From SAR324 cluster bacterium REDSEA-S27_B3 (GTDB lineage Bacteria; SAR324; NAC60-12): a stretch of 64,000 bases of DNA. Position numbers and translations under genes: made by a program. Shown here piece after piece: positions 36,508-45,314 of this stretch (its first letter is position 1; each line of letters begins with the position of its first letter). Below the pieces are notes generated by a model. That model saw only the letters and a list, made by a program, of their open reading frames with translations. It ran no database searches and was not told the origin of the DNA. The DNA is taken from contig LUQO01000047.1 in the NCBI GenBank assembly GCA_001627865.1, positions 29,263-93,262 of the forward strand, given 5' to 3'.

Positions 36508-37575
36508 TTGGTAAAACCAAAGAAAATACTTGTAATTCGTTTCAGTGCGTTAGGTGATTTGGTGCTGACAACACCAATTTTTCGGGAATTAAAACGTGTT
36601 TTTCCGAAAACTAATATTACTCTGCTCACTTCTTCCGGAATTGGATCAGTATTAAAAAGTTCTCCTCACATAGATCAAGTTATTTGGCACGCCAGAAATG
36701 AATCTTATATTGAACTAAAAAAATTGATAAATAATTTACGTGATGAAAAATATGACCTTATTTATGATGCCCATCGCTCAGTCAGAAGTATCTGGATTGT
36801 CTGGAAACTAACCAGATTCGGTGTTTTAAAAATTCCGGAGGTGTGGTCCATAAACAAAAGGAGTTGGCGTAGAAGTTTGCTGATACAATTGAAAATTAAT
36901 TTTCTTAAAAATACATCATCCCAGAGACATCACCTGCTTGCCCCTTTACAGGATCGCACGAAATATGAATTGAACAATCAAACAGAATTGTTTCCAGACC
37001 AAATTATTGTTTTAAAAATAAGAAATTTCCTCAATGATAACAATCTACTGCCAAAAAAGTTTTTCGCCATAGGAGCATCTGCTTCATATCCACTGAAATG
37101 CTGGCCATTGAATTATTTCAAGGAACTGATTACAAAATTAATTGAGCAAAAATGGCAAATTGTACTGGTAGGTGGTGAAAACGAAAAAGAAAATATGCAG
37201 CTGGAGCAGGATTTTTCAGGGAAAGTGATTAGTGCGGCTGGCATGTTTTCTCCCCTTGAATCAGCTGAACTGCTAAGACATGCCCGAATTGTGGTAACTA
37301 ATGATTCATCAGTTGGACACCTTGCGGAAGCAATGCGTACACCTGCAATAGTTTTGTTTGGATCAACTGTTAAAGAATTTGGTTATGCCCCTTTTATGAA
37401 GGAAAGCATACTGCTGGAAACAGAGGAAAAACTTAGCTGTCGTCCGTGTTCAAAAGATGGAAGGGGGAAATGCAAGAATCCGGACTATTTACGATGCATG
37501 ACTTCAATAACTCCGGAAAGGGTTTTGTCAAATATTGACAATCTAAATTGTCAATATACAAAAAAACCAAATTGA
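36508..37575 (+). CDS. Glycosyltransferase family 9 (heptosyltransferase-like)
   Basis: 355-residue GT-B enzyme related to WaaF/WaaC, which adds ADP-heptose to LPS inner core on the cytosolic face of the membrane. N-terminal ILVIRFSALGDLVLTTPIFR and LKRVFPKTNITLLTSSG are typical, as are the C-terminal IVVTNDSSVGHLAEAMRTP and IVLFGST motifs. The C-terminal CRPCSKDGRGKC segment, a cysteine cluster seen in many GT9 proteins, is present. Translation starts at TTG (36508), supported by AAAGGAAG just before it. Acceptor and donor cannot be settled from sequence. Confidence 0.88.
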   Translation: MVKPKKILVIRFSALGDLVLTTPIFRELKRVFPKTNITLLTSSGIGSVLKSSPHIDQVIWHARNESYIELKKLINNLRDEKYDLIYDAHRSVRSIWIVWKLTRFGVLKIPEVWSINKRSWRRSLLIQLKINFLKNTSSQRHHLLAPLQDRTKYELNNQTELFPDQIIVLKIRNFLNDNNLLPKKFFAIGASASYPLKCWPLNYFKELITKLIEQKWQIVLVGGENEKENMQLEQDFSGKVISAAGMFSPLESAELLRHARIVVTNDSSVGHLAEAMRTPAIVLFGSTVKEFGYAPFMKESILLETEEKLSCRPCSKDGRGKCKNPDYLRCMTSITPERVLSNIDNLNCQYTKKPN

Positions 37576-37608
37576 TCAAACGGTCTTTAGGAATCTTCCT
37601 TAGCAGTA

Positions 37609-39525
37609 TTATGCCTGCTCTGCTTGTATCTCACTGTCACTTTGAGCAAACTTTGTATTAAGCTCCTGCAGATCAAGCTTACCGGCATCAGCCATTTCAC
37701 GCATTGCATCCGTAAACAACTTGCGCGCTGTACGAATCTCTTCAGAATCTGGTGTTTTTGATTTTAATGAGGAAACAAGGGCGGAACGGCTTTTTTCAGG
37801 AAAACACATTATGGCAGCTTCCTTTATTTTTGAAGTAGATCCGGAAATTGCTGTGATTACATCATCCGGCTGCAACTTGCGAACTACTTCCAGCAAAATA
37901 TCTTTGGGTACCTCCGGAATTGATTCAAATATGAAGCAATGACTTTCTATGTCCTCACTCATTTTAATATCAGAGGTGCGTAATCCGTTGATCAATTCCT
38001 GTCTGGTTGAGTTATCCAAATCTCCAAGGACATCAGCAATGAATTTTATCCCATCAACACCGACTGTACCTTCATCAGGTACATGCCTTGCTTTTTCAGC
38101 AAGGTTGTATCCAATTTTCTCCACCAGTTCAAGAGGAAGTTCATGCAGCTTCCCCAATTCCAAAGCAACTTTTGTACGCTCATCTTTTGAAAGATCACGC
38201 ATGATTTTAGCAGCTTCTTCACTGTCCATTCGTGCTATGACAAATGCTTTTATTTTGGCAGGTTCATCTTTGACCAGGAAACCAATTTGAGCAGTTGAAA
38301 GCTGATCCATGAATCGGAACGGATTGGATTCGTTATTTTCAGGCTCAGTTAATTGTTTGGTAAGTAAAAATTTCTGAATGTCCTTTAAAACAGCATTTGA
38401 GTCTTCTGCAGATGGATTGGCTTCCTCAGCTAATTTTTCTAAATCCAAAAAAGTATTTTGTGGAATAGTTTCAGCAAAAAGCTTTCTGGATGAGCTCAAT
38501 CCCAAAGTCGCAATGAACTGAGTCAACATATCCATCGATTGTTTGTCCCGCGACATCTCCTGAACCAGTTCCTGTTTCCAATCCACACGGCCAATGAGCT
38601 GCTTAACAATTTCCTGAACAAGTTTTTCGTTTTCATCGTTAATCATTACATCATTAACTTGATAATCATGATGTACGTTATTTTCATGAGGCTTTTCTGT
38701 TGATTCCGGCAATGGTACAAATCCCTGCTGCGGAGCATTGGGCAGTTGAGGTGTTTGTGGTTGCGGCGGCATTAGTGCTGGAAAGGCAGCTTGTTCAACA
38801 GCTTCTTTTTTGACTTTTCTTAATTTCCAAAGTACCCAGAAAAACAGGAGCATAAGCATCAATAACATCCCTGCAAGTACTTTCTCAATGTCACTCATTC
38901 TCATCCAGAATGGCTCATCTACAAGCGGTTTTTCACCTTCTTCCTCAGCTGTTTCATCATCCGGCTTCGATTCTGCTTCCTCTGCAGCAGATACTTCTTC
39001 AGGTAAAGCTTTTGCCATTGGATCAGGCAAATCATCTTCTGAAGACATTGGAGACTGCTCGGGAAATGGGTCACTTGGTAAAATTGGAACAAACACCAGT
39101 TCATCTCCACGCTCATAATCCAGACCGCTAAGAATCGGCACTATCTCTCCGATATATGTGCTTACTGAAGGGGATACCTCCTTATGCATGACCAAATCCA
39201 CACGCATGCGCGTAATTTCCCAGTATTTTGCACCTCTGCTGCTGGGTTCATTAAGCTGACCAAACCCGGGAAGGGTTTCATTTGCCATGCTTATTGCCCT
39301 CTCCTCTCCGTAAAGTTTGACGCGAAGAACGTAGTCTTTACGCTCAAGGTAATATTTGAGGCCGTTACGTATTGATTCCTCAATCTCAAACTGTCTGATG
39401 CTAAGTGACTTAACTCGTTCCTGAGCTTCAATAAACAGGGGGGGGCTTAACAATAAAATTGCTGTGGCAATGATAAGCGGCAGAAAAACTCTTTGCAGTT
39501 TTTTATGTTTTCGATTTTGTGCCAT
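37609..39525 (-). CDS. Membrane protein with FliF-like periplasmic and FliG-like cytoplasmic parts
   Basis: About 638 residues; ATG at 39525 is preferred to the adjacent upstream TTG. Order: signal or first membrane helix (about 13-33); periplasmic domain (about 40-150) with a hinge LPGFG and the ring-building pattern LDYERGDELVFVPI, like the RGD-containing segment of FliF; acidic linker (155-205); second membrane helix (216-235); Pro-rich linker; then a region (about 405-620) that reads like FliG middle and C-terminal domains. FliG-like segments are LSTAQIGFLVKDEPAKIKAFV, MDSEEAAKIMRDLSKDERTKV, GIKFIADVLGDLDNSTRQEL, FIFESI, VITAISGSTSKIKEAA and FPEKSRSALVSSL. The layout is like a natural FliF-FliG fusion with only one ring domain. 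Last gene of a four-gene operon, away from the regular flagellar genes. Function unknown; a rotor- or switch-like scaffold is an inference. Confidence 0.7.
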   Translation of the reverse strand: MAQNRKHKKLQRVFLPLIIATAILLLSPPLFIEAQERVKSLSIRQFEIEESIRNGLKYYLERKDYVLRVKLYGEERAISMANETLPGFGQLNEPSSRGAKYWEITRMRVDLVMHKEVSPSVSTYIGEIVPILSGLDYERGDELVFVPILPSDPFPEQSPMSSEDDLPDPMAKALPEEVSAAEEAESKPDDETAEEEGEKPLVDEPFWMRMSDIEKVLAGMLLMLMLLFFWVLWKLRKVKKEAVEQAAFPALMPPQPQTPQLPNAPQQGFVPLPESTEKPHENNVHHDYQVNDVMINDENEKLVQEIVKQLIGRVDWKQELVQEMSRDKQSMDMLTQFIATLGLSSSRKLFAETIPQNTFLDLEKLAEEANPSAEDSNAVLKDIQKFLLTKQLTEPENNESNPFRFMDQLSTAQIGFLVKDEPAKIKAFVIARMDSEEAAKIMRDLSKDERTKVALELGKLHELPLELVEKIGYNLAEKARHVPDEGTVGVDGIKFIADVLGDLDNSTRQELINGLRTSDIKMSEDIESHCFIFESIPEVPKDILLEVVRKLQPDDVITAISGSTSKIKEAAIMCFPEKSRSALVSSLKSKTPDSEEIRTARKLFTDAMREMADAGKLDLQELNTKFAQSDSEIQAEQA

Positions 39526-39546
39526 CAATTTATTTTTTGAGCTATT

Positions 39547-40734
39547 TTACCTTGACAAGCGCATGAGATATTTTTTCAGGCCTTCATTTGATGGATCAAG
39601 TTCCAAAGCATACTGCCAGTTTTCCATGGCCATTCTATTCCATCCCAGACGATAATAAATAGAACCGAGCATGGCAAATGCCTGTGATGAAAGCGGATTT
39701 AATTCTATTGCTCTGCGAAGAGCAGTTATGGCAGCATCATAGTCTTCTTTCATGTACGCCTTACGTGCCTGCAATAAGTAACGTGTAGTTTCAACTCTGG
39801 CTTTTAAATCAATCCTTCTTGGTTCAGGTGCAGGTTCCAATACAGCCTCAGGCATTTCCTCTGTTTCTGCCATTGCTGTTTCTTTATCCTCTTCATCCAA
39901 TAAAGGTTCTTCTTCTGCTATCTCGTCCTGTTCAATTTCAATATCCTCTTTTACTTCTTCCGCAAGTTCCTCAGCAGCATTATCAAGTGTTTTTACAAAT
40001 GATTTAGCAGGAGTTGTAAATGGAACGTGAACAAACTTTAGTACATCCCTGCCGGTTAAATTGAGAAACTTTACACGTTCGTCCAGAGTCTGACGAAGAA
40101 CTTCCACATTAAACAATGAAACCGGAGTATTTACGACAGCAAAGATTGTAGTGTACGGTCGTACCTGATTAACTATCCCAACAATCTTTTCTGATTGAGT
40201 TGGGACCCAGACATTATTTTCAAATCCGGGAAGTTTTATTTTTGATATCTTCTTGTCCTGTTTAGTAACAGGTACAGTTTCCAGAATATAACGGATACTT
40301 ACTGAAACTCCCACATATTCTTTGGGTAATTTTTCACGAAAAATTTTATCTAACTTTCTTTCTATATCTCTTTCAACTTTTCTCTGCTGCGGTGGCGGAG
40401 GTAATTTCACCTCACCATTATCTTTTTTACTTACATTGTCCGAGCTGTCACCTTCTGAAATTCCCAGTTCAAACGCCTGATCTTCCTTGATCTGATTAAA
40501 AGGCACTGCAAGCAGTTCCTCAAGTGATTGTTTTTTTTCCGCCGCCTCTTCAGCCTTTTCCGGAGAAGGATCTTCTACAGACAACTCATCTTCTGATACA
40601 TTGCTCAAATCCTGCCGTATGTTTCCGGATGTATCTTGTGCATGTAAATTTGTGATAAAACAAACGGTAAATAAAAAAACAAAAAAATAGACATTCAGGT
40701 TGAAAAATAAACCGGAGTTATTGCTTTTTTTCAT
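39547..40734 (-). CDS. Exported protein with FliF-ring-like domain and TPR
   Basis: 395 residues. A signal peptide (about 12-33, ending LHAQD) is followed by acidic low-complexity, a Pro stretch (KLPPPPQQ, about 110-117), then a domain at about 118-240 with the same plan as the periplasmic part of the next protein: helix (RKVERDIERKLDKIF), strand (VGVSVSIRYILETV), LPGF hinge (169-172), helix and strand ending in GRDVLKFVHVPF. This resembles the FliF ring-building motif 3. A long acidic linker (250-300) leads to two or three TPR motifs (about 312-390, YMKEDYDAAITALRRAIELN). Four bases separate it from the upstream lipoprotein gene's stop. Not recognised as a named family. Confidence 0.65.
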   Translation of the reverse strand: MKKSNNSGLFFNLNVYFFVFLFTVCFITNLHAQDTSGNIRQDLSNVSEDELSVEDPSPEKAEEAAEKKQSLEELLAVPFNQIKEDQAFELGISEGDSSDNVSKKDNGEVKLPPPPQQRKVERDIERKLDKIFREKLPKEYVGVSVSIRYILETVPVTKQDKKISKIKLPGFENNVWVPTQSEKIVGIVNQVRPYTTIFAVVNTPVSLFNVEVLRQTLDERVKFLNLTGRDVLKFVHVPFTTPAKSFVKTLDNAAEELAEEVKEDIEIEQDEIAEEEPLLDEEDKETAMAETEEMPEAVLEPAPEPRRIDLKARVETTRYLLQARKAYMKEDYDAAITALRRAIELNPLSSQAFAMLGSIYYRLGWNRMAMENWQYALELDPSNEGLKKYLMRLSR

Positions 40735-40737
40735 TTT

Positions 40738-42138
40738 CTACTCCAGGTTGTTCAGCATTTGACGTACTTCTTCATCATCCGGATCCAGACGTTGCACGTG
40801 TTCCCACGTTTCCAATGCTTCCTCTTTTTCTTCAAGCAGAAAATGCAATGAGCCTTTCATTTTCATTATAAATATTTTGTCACTCCGTTTTACTGCCACT
40901 CTTAAGCCTTTTGCTGCCCATTCCAATCCTGAGACATAGTCTCCGGTTTGGAAAGCTTCGAGTATTTTTGCACGATAATCTTTAAGAGCAGTTCGCTGTT
41001 CTGGGGAAACCGAATCTTCAGCACGTTCTGGAAAAGCTTTCCTTATTATTTCCAGTCTGTCTCCACGACTCTTGTCAAAATTAACCGCAAGAGGAACAGC
41101 TTCCTTTAAAAATTCATCAACTTCAGGCAGAACTGTGTCGTCAAGAAGAATATTTATCTCCATTTTTATATTGCTTGATGAGGGCGGAGCATTCTCTGTT
41201 TGCTCATTGTTTTCTATCAAAGAAAATTTTACATTTACAACAAAATCAGTTTTGGCGACATATTTCATCAATAACTCAGTTAGTTTTCGCCTTACAATCT
41301 GTTCTTCATACGGAGCAATGCTGTCAGAAAAAGGTTTAGGAAAAGAAGTACGCTCCACTGCGACAGTATCACCACGATCTGCATTGAAAAATTCCTGGGC
41401 AGGAATCAGCTTCTTTAAAAACTGCTCTTGGGTTTCAGGCAATGTATTATCCAGCAATACACTGATCTGAACTGATTTTAGCGCCTCTTTTAATTCATGG
41501 TCTCTCTTTGCACTTTCAGATATTCCAGATTCGTCATCTAATTCATCATCTTCTATCCTGGCTTTGGACAAATCGGTATTCAGAGGAATGTTTTTCAACT
41601 GAACTTCCTGCAGCAATTTTTTATCCCAGTTTATTACTACAGAAACATTAAAACGCTCAGGGGAAAGGTAACGGGAAAGTAATTGATCAATATTTAGTTT
41701 AAGACTTAATTCAAAAGCCGCTGTTTGTAAAGTTAAGATTTTGCTGGTTGCGTCCTGTAAAGGAACCGCAATTACAAAATTAGGACTGTCAATAGGTTGG
41801 ATTAAGTCAGATTTCAGTTCAGCACGTTGTAAAAGTACTCTTAAAAGCCGTTTATTGCCCTGAGTCTCTTCAATCACTGATACAGAATTCTTTCCGCCAT
41901 CAATCTCCTGATTGAACAGGACTTTTTTCTTTATTGGAAGCTCCGGCTCAGGTTCTACTGTTTCTTCAGTCGAAGTACAACTGTTCAACGAAACCAGAAA
42001 AAATAAACATAAGATAAAAACTGTAAAAAAATCATATAACTTACAGGATTTTTTATATTGCTTTTCTACTCTCAGTTTAATTCCTGAACAAATTATGGCC
42101 AGGAATTTAATTAAATTGTTAAATCTGAATTTCACCAT
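40738..42138 (-). CDS. Lipoprotein with two FliF-ring-like domains and TPR-like tail
   Basis: 466 residues. The lipobox is at LVSLNSC (C54) after a hydrophobic stretch, preceded by an unusually long basic N-terminus (no internal ATG is available). Two similar domains follow, about 150-270 and 284-372. Each pairs an initial helix and strand with a strand-helix-strand unit: ISVLLDNTLPE then FNADRGDTVAVERTSFP, and INILLDDTVLPE then FDKSRGDRLEIIRKAFP. These match the FliF pattern in which a helix leads to FDPARGD-type residues before the final strand. The C-terminal 390-466 is TPR-like. The start overlaps the upstream gene by 7 bp. Role unknown; a periplasmic ring is plausible. Confidence 0.65.
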   Translation of the reverse strand: MVKFRFNNLIKFLAIICSGIKLRVEKQYKKSCKLYDFFTVFILCLFFLVSLNSCTSTEETVEPEPELPIKKKVLFNQEIDGGKNSVSVIEETQGNKRLLRVLLQRAELKSDLIQPIDSPNFVIAVPLQDATSKILTLQTAAFELSLKLNIDQLLSRYLSPERFNVSVVINWDKKLLQEVQLKNIPLNTDLSKARIEDDELDDESGISESAKRDHELKEALKSVQISVLLDNTLPETQEQFLKKLIPAQEFFNADRGDTVAVERTSFPKPFSDSIAPYEEQIVRRKLTELLMKYVAKTDFVVNVKFSLIENNEQTENAPPSSSNIKMEINILLDDTVLPEVDEFLKEAVPLAVNFDKSRGDRLEIIRKAFPERAEDSVSPEQRTALKDYRAKILEAFQTGDYVSGLEWAAKGLRVAVKRSDKIFIMKMKGSLHFLLEEKEEALETWEHVQRLDPDDEEVRQMLNNLE

Positions 42139-43190
42139 GGCATCCCTTTAAATTTCCATCCAATAGAAAAAATGGATGAACTCGGCGCTGTAGCATTTTC
42201 ATCTGTTGTAAGCATTGCTAAATAGTGATAGCTGAGTGTTAACTGTTCAGCAACTGAGAAAGTAAGCCCTGTTTTGAAATAAGCGGGATTATTAAATGGA
42301 GTCACAGTCATCATTCCCAACCCTGCTATTAGTGCGAATGCTACCTGATCTCCACCAAAGTTAAATATGTCATAGCTGATTGTTCCATCAATCAGGAAAC
42401 CTGTAATCGGTTTTTCGTAGGCATTAGTCAGGTTTGAGTTGTCATCACTCAACATTGCCCCACCACCTGTGAAACTCCAGTCATCTGATAGCCTAACCAT
42501 CTGTTCAGCACCAATTACCCTAGCCTGGTGTTCAACAGTTTTTGAACTGAAAGTGATAGGAACTGTCATCTTGCCATAGAATGCATGTATGTAAGATCCG
42601 CTCTTAGGTGGACTGCCTGTAATAATTTTAGAATAGACAATTTCCCCTGTATTTGCTTCATAGGCATTGAGTGAGATTGAGAGCTGCTCAACACTTGTAA
42701 AAAGTGCAATATCAAGAAATCCCTTAACATTCAGTTCTTTGGCCATTTCTCTTCGATACTTATCATCCGCAATCCCACGACTGATTTTGAGAAAACTACC
42801 GGAAATGTCAGTGCGTATCTGACTGCAAGGCTCACAAATACTAACTTTCAACTTTATCTGACTAGTCAGTGACTGCTGTAAACGTGCTGTAGCAACTTTT
42901 CGAAAACTGCTTGGTAAAGTATCACCGAAAGAGATACTTGAAATTGCAACCGAGCTGATTTTGGATTGCATCTTTTGTACAGAGTCAACCAGCTTAGAAG
43001 TGAGTTCTTCCAGTTGAGCAATTTGCGGGTCTTTCCAAAAAACGTAGCTTTCTTCTTCCTCTGCCGACGCACTGGTAAGACTCAAGGCAAATATACATTG
43101 CACTAAAAGCAATTTACGCATAAATTTTGCCATTTGAAAAATGTCAGAAACTTGGTGTGTTTTTTGCTGATTCTCCTTGAGAGAATACAT
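42132..43190 (-). CDS. Predicted outer-membrane protein with FlgO/CsgG-like N-terminal domain
   Basis: 352 residues. A signal peptide (MRKLLLVQCIFALSLTSASA) suggests the real start is one of the internal ATGs at about 43133 or 43121 rather than 43190. A coiled-coil-like stretch (QIAQLEELTSKLVDSVQKMQ) follows. The domain about 78-205 has SVAISSISFGDTLPSSF, a helix, then GSFLKISRG...KELNVKGFLDIALFTSV and ANTGEIVYSKIITG, the pattern of FlgO- and CsgG-type alpha/beta domains that respond to or build outer-membrane rings. The last 130 residues are alternating aromatic strands ending in SIGWKFKGMPW, a likely beta-barrel. First gene of the FliF/FliG-like operon. Confidence 0.6.
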   Translation of the reverse strand: MYSLKENQQKTHQVSDIFQMAKFMRKLLLVQCIFALSLTSASAEEEESYVFWKDPQIAQLEELTSKLVDSVQKMQSKISSVAISSISFGDTLPSSFRKVATARLQQSLTSQIKLKVSICEPCSQIRTDISGSFLKISRGIADDKYRREMAKELNVKGFLDIALFTSVEQLSISLNAYEANTGEIVYSKIITGSPPKSGSYIHAFYGKMTVPITFSSKTVEHQARVIGAEQMVRLSDDWSFTGGGAMLSDDNSNLTNAYEKPITGFLIDGTISYDIFNFGGDQVAFALIAGLGMMTVTPFNNPAYFKTGLTFSVAEQLTLSYHYLAMLTTDENATAPSSSIFSIGWKFKGMPW

Positions 43191-43245
43191 TTAAAGAGGC
43201 TTTCTCATATTTCTGCAACCTTCCTGCCATTATTGACATAATCAA

Positions 43246-44616
43246 ATGCTGAACCGAATTGTTTGCACTGAAAAAAATCATATTGTGACTTTGAAAGTAG
43301 TTGATGAGTTGAGGCAGGTTGATGTTAAGCCCGCAATGCGCGCACTTGAAAAAAATTCAGCTTTAAATAACTCGCAAAAGGTTAATCTTGATTTGAGCAA
43401 TCTGCAAGTCATAAGCCATGAAACACAGGAACTTTTGGGATTGGTTGTTAAGCATGTGAGACTTCAAAATATCCCCATAACTTTTTCCGGAAGCTCACAG
43501 ATTGATCCCGGAATTCTGCTGGAAATTTCAGAAGGAAGGCCTAAATTTTATAATGAGCAGAAACAAGTCAAAGACATGTTCACTATCAAACCTAAGTATT
43601 TCTCCAGTTATTCAAAACCATTCTTTTCCTCTGATAAACATGATTCCATAAATCAGAATGATATTTCTGATTCAGATATAGATCAAATTAATACCGATAA
43701 TGATATTGATCATAGCATTGAAGAAAATCAAACTGATGCTGAAGATATAAAGCAAGATGAATTTTCAGAAAAATACTCTCGCTTGCTTGTATTCAGTTGG
43801 TTTCTTTTTATAGTCTTAATTGGTATGACAATCATTTTTTTTATTATGCTTTGGTATAATAAAAATACAGTTAGTGTTGAAGGAGATTTTAAAGAAGAGA
43901 TAAAATCTTCTTTGACCTTAGAAAACAATAATCCTGAGAATACAACCCAGATTACTGAGAAGCCTTCATTAATTGACTCAGTTAAAAAAGGAAACATAAT
44001 TGAAGTTAAAGGATTATTAGCTGAGGGAACTGAATTAGAATTAAAAGATCAAAATGGTTACACGCCTTTGATGAATGCGGTAAAACAGCAAAATTCTCAG
44101 ATTGTCAAATTGCTGGCAGATTATGGGGCAAATGTAAACATTTCAGATGAACTTGAAGATACCCCTCTGGTTTGGGCATCTTCAATGAAAAATGCTGAAA
44201 TAGTAAAAATACTGCTGGAAAATGGTGCTGACCCAGACAAAGGTAATTTTTCCCCGGTAATGTGGTCAGCTTTTCATGGAAATATACCAATGTTGAAATT
44301 GTTTATACAATACAGGGCAAATCTGAACGCCCGTACACATGAAGGCTGGACTGCGCTAATGTGGACTGCAGAGAAAGGGAATATACAGGCAATGTGGGAA
44401 TTATTACGGCGCGGAGCGCGTGTAAACATGCAGAATAACAGTGGACAAACTGCTTTGATGCTTGCCTCCCGCAGTGGGAATATCGCAGCGGTAGGCTTAT
44501 TGCTGAAAAAAGGAGGAGACGCGGCTGTTGTTGATTTTGAAAAAAAATCTGCTTTGGATTACGCCAGAGAGCATCAACATAAAGATGTAATGCGTTTACT
44601 TGAAAAAGAATTATAA
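43246..44616 (+). CDS. STAS-TM-ankyrin repeat protein
   Basis: 456 residues in three parts. Residues 1-100 form a STAS-like domain (VNLDLSNLQVISHETQELLG, VKHVRLQNIPITFSG), the fold of anti-sigma antagonists. A very acidic linker with many Asp/Asn follows (about 130-175), then one transmembrane helix (179-203), and from about 240 to 456 six or so ankyrin repeats (NGYTPLMNAVKQQNSQIVKLL, EGWTALMWTAEKGNIQAMWEL, SGQTALMLASRSGNIAAVGLL). The STAS part would be cytosolic and the ankyrins periplasmic, or the reverse. It is divergent from the FliF/FliG-like operon with only about 55 bp between the starts, so they may share control. The combination is unusual to me. Confidence 0.7.
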   Translation: MLNRIVCTEKNHIVTLKVVDELRQVDVKPAMRALEKNSALNNSQKVNLDLSNLQVISHETQELLGLVVKHVRLQNIPITFSGSSQIDPGILLEISEGRPKFYNEQKQVKDMFTIKPKYFSSYSKPFFSSDKHDSINQNDISDSDIDQINTDNDIDHSIEENQTDAEDIKQDEFSEKYSRLLVFSWFLFIVLIGMTIIFFIMLWYNKNTVSVEGDFKEEIKSSLTLENNNPENTTQITEKPSLIDSVKKGNIIEVKGLLAEGTELELKDQNGYTPLMNAVKQQNSQIVKLLADYGANVNISDELEDTPLVWASSMKNAEIVKILLENGADPDKGNFSPVMWSAFHGNIPMLKLFIQYRANLNARTHEGWTALMWTAEKGNIQAMWELLRRGARVNMQNNSGQTALMLASRSGNIAAVGLLLKKGGDAAVVDFEKKSALDYAREHQHKDVMRLLEKEL

Positions 44617-44628
44617 ATGAAGATTATT

Positions 44629-45276
44629 CTATTTTTCAGGGCAATATTTCTGCTGAAGAGTTTGTAAAAGCGAGGACAAAAGCTGGACAGCCTGCAGATT
44701 GTGTCCACCTTCTGGTATGAGGACGTCCGCGTGACGTTTGCTTGGTTCAACAAACTTTTCATGCATAGGTCGTACAGTAGCAAGATATTGCTTTCTTACG
44801 GAATCAACAGTACGTCCGCGTTCAGATAGATCACGTTTCAAACGCCTGATAAATCTCAAATCAGAAGGCACATCAACAAATACTTTTAAATTCATCAAAT
44901 TCCGGAGTTCTTTGTTATTCAGGACCAGTATTCCGTCCACTATTAAAATCGGACGGGATTCTACCTCTTTCTTTGAGTTATCCCGTAAATGTTGTGTAAA
45001 ATCATAGACAGGAATTTTTACATTAATTCCGGAAATCAACTGACTAATGTGCTTCACCATTAGTTCTGTTTCCAATGAATCCGGATGATCGAAATTTATT
45101 TTTGTACGTTCCTCATATGTTAATTCCGGTCGGTGTCTGTAATACGCATCATGGTGGAGTACCGATACTTTGTCGGATCCCAACTGTTTTAAAATCTCGC
45201 TTACAATAGTTGATTTACCTGATCCGGATCCGCCACCAATCCCCATTACAAAAGAATTTTTTCTTGATTCTTCCAT
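44629..45276 (-). CDS. udk: Uridine kinase
   Basis: 215-residue cytosolic enzyme of pyrimidine salvage phosphorylating uridine and cytidine. P-loop GGGSGSGKST (residues 15-24) and the Udk family blocks DAYYRH, NFDHPDSLETELM, IPVYDFTQHLR, and PILIVDGILVL are present, with the lid-region RRLKRDLSERGR. The gene lies downstream of lon on the same strand, about 38 bp apart. Confidence 0.95.
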   Translation of the reverse strand: MEESRKNSFVMGIGGGSGSGKSTIVSEILKQLGSDKVSVLHHDAYYRHRPELTYEERTKINFDHPDSLETELMVKHISQLISGINVKIPVYDFTQHLRDNSKKEVESRPILIVDGILVLNNKELRNLMNLKVFVDVPSDLRFIRRLKRDLSERGRTVDSVRKQYLATVRPMHEKFVEPSKRHADVLIPEGGHNLQAVQLLSSLLQTLQQKYCPEK

Positions 45277-45314
45277 CAGAATACAACCTGGCAGTTAAGT
45301 TGTTATATTCAAAA

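Noticed and set aside
37609..39525. Treating the FliG-like protein as the FliG of the normal flagellum.
   Set aside because: It has a periplasmic domain and two membrane helices, and its operon has no flagellar structural gene; a genuine fliG is expected elsewhere.
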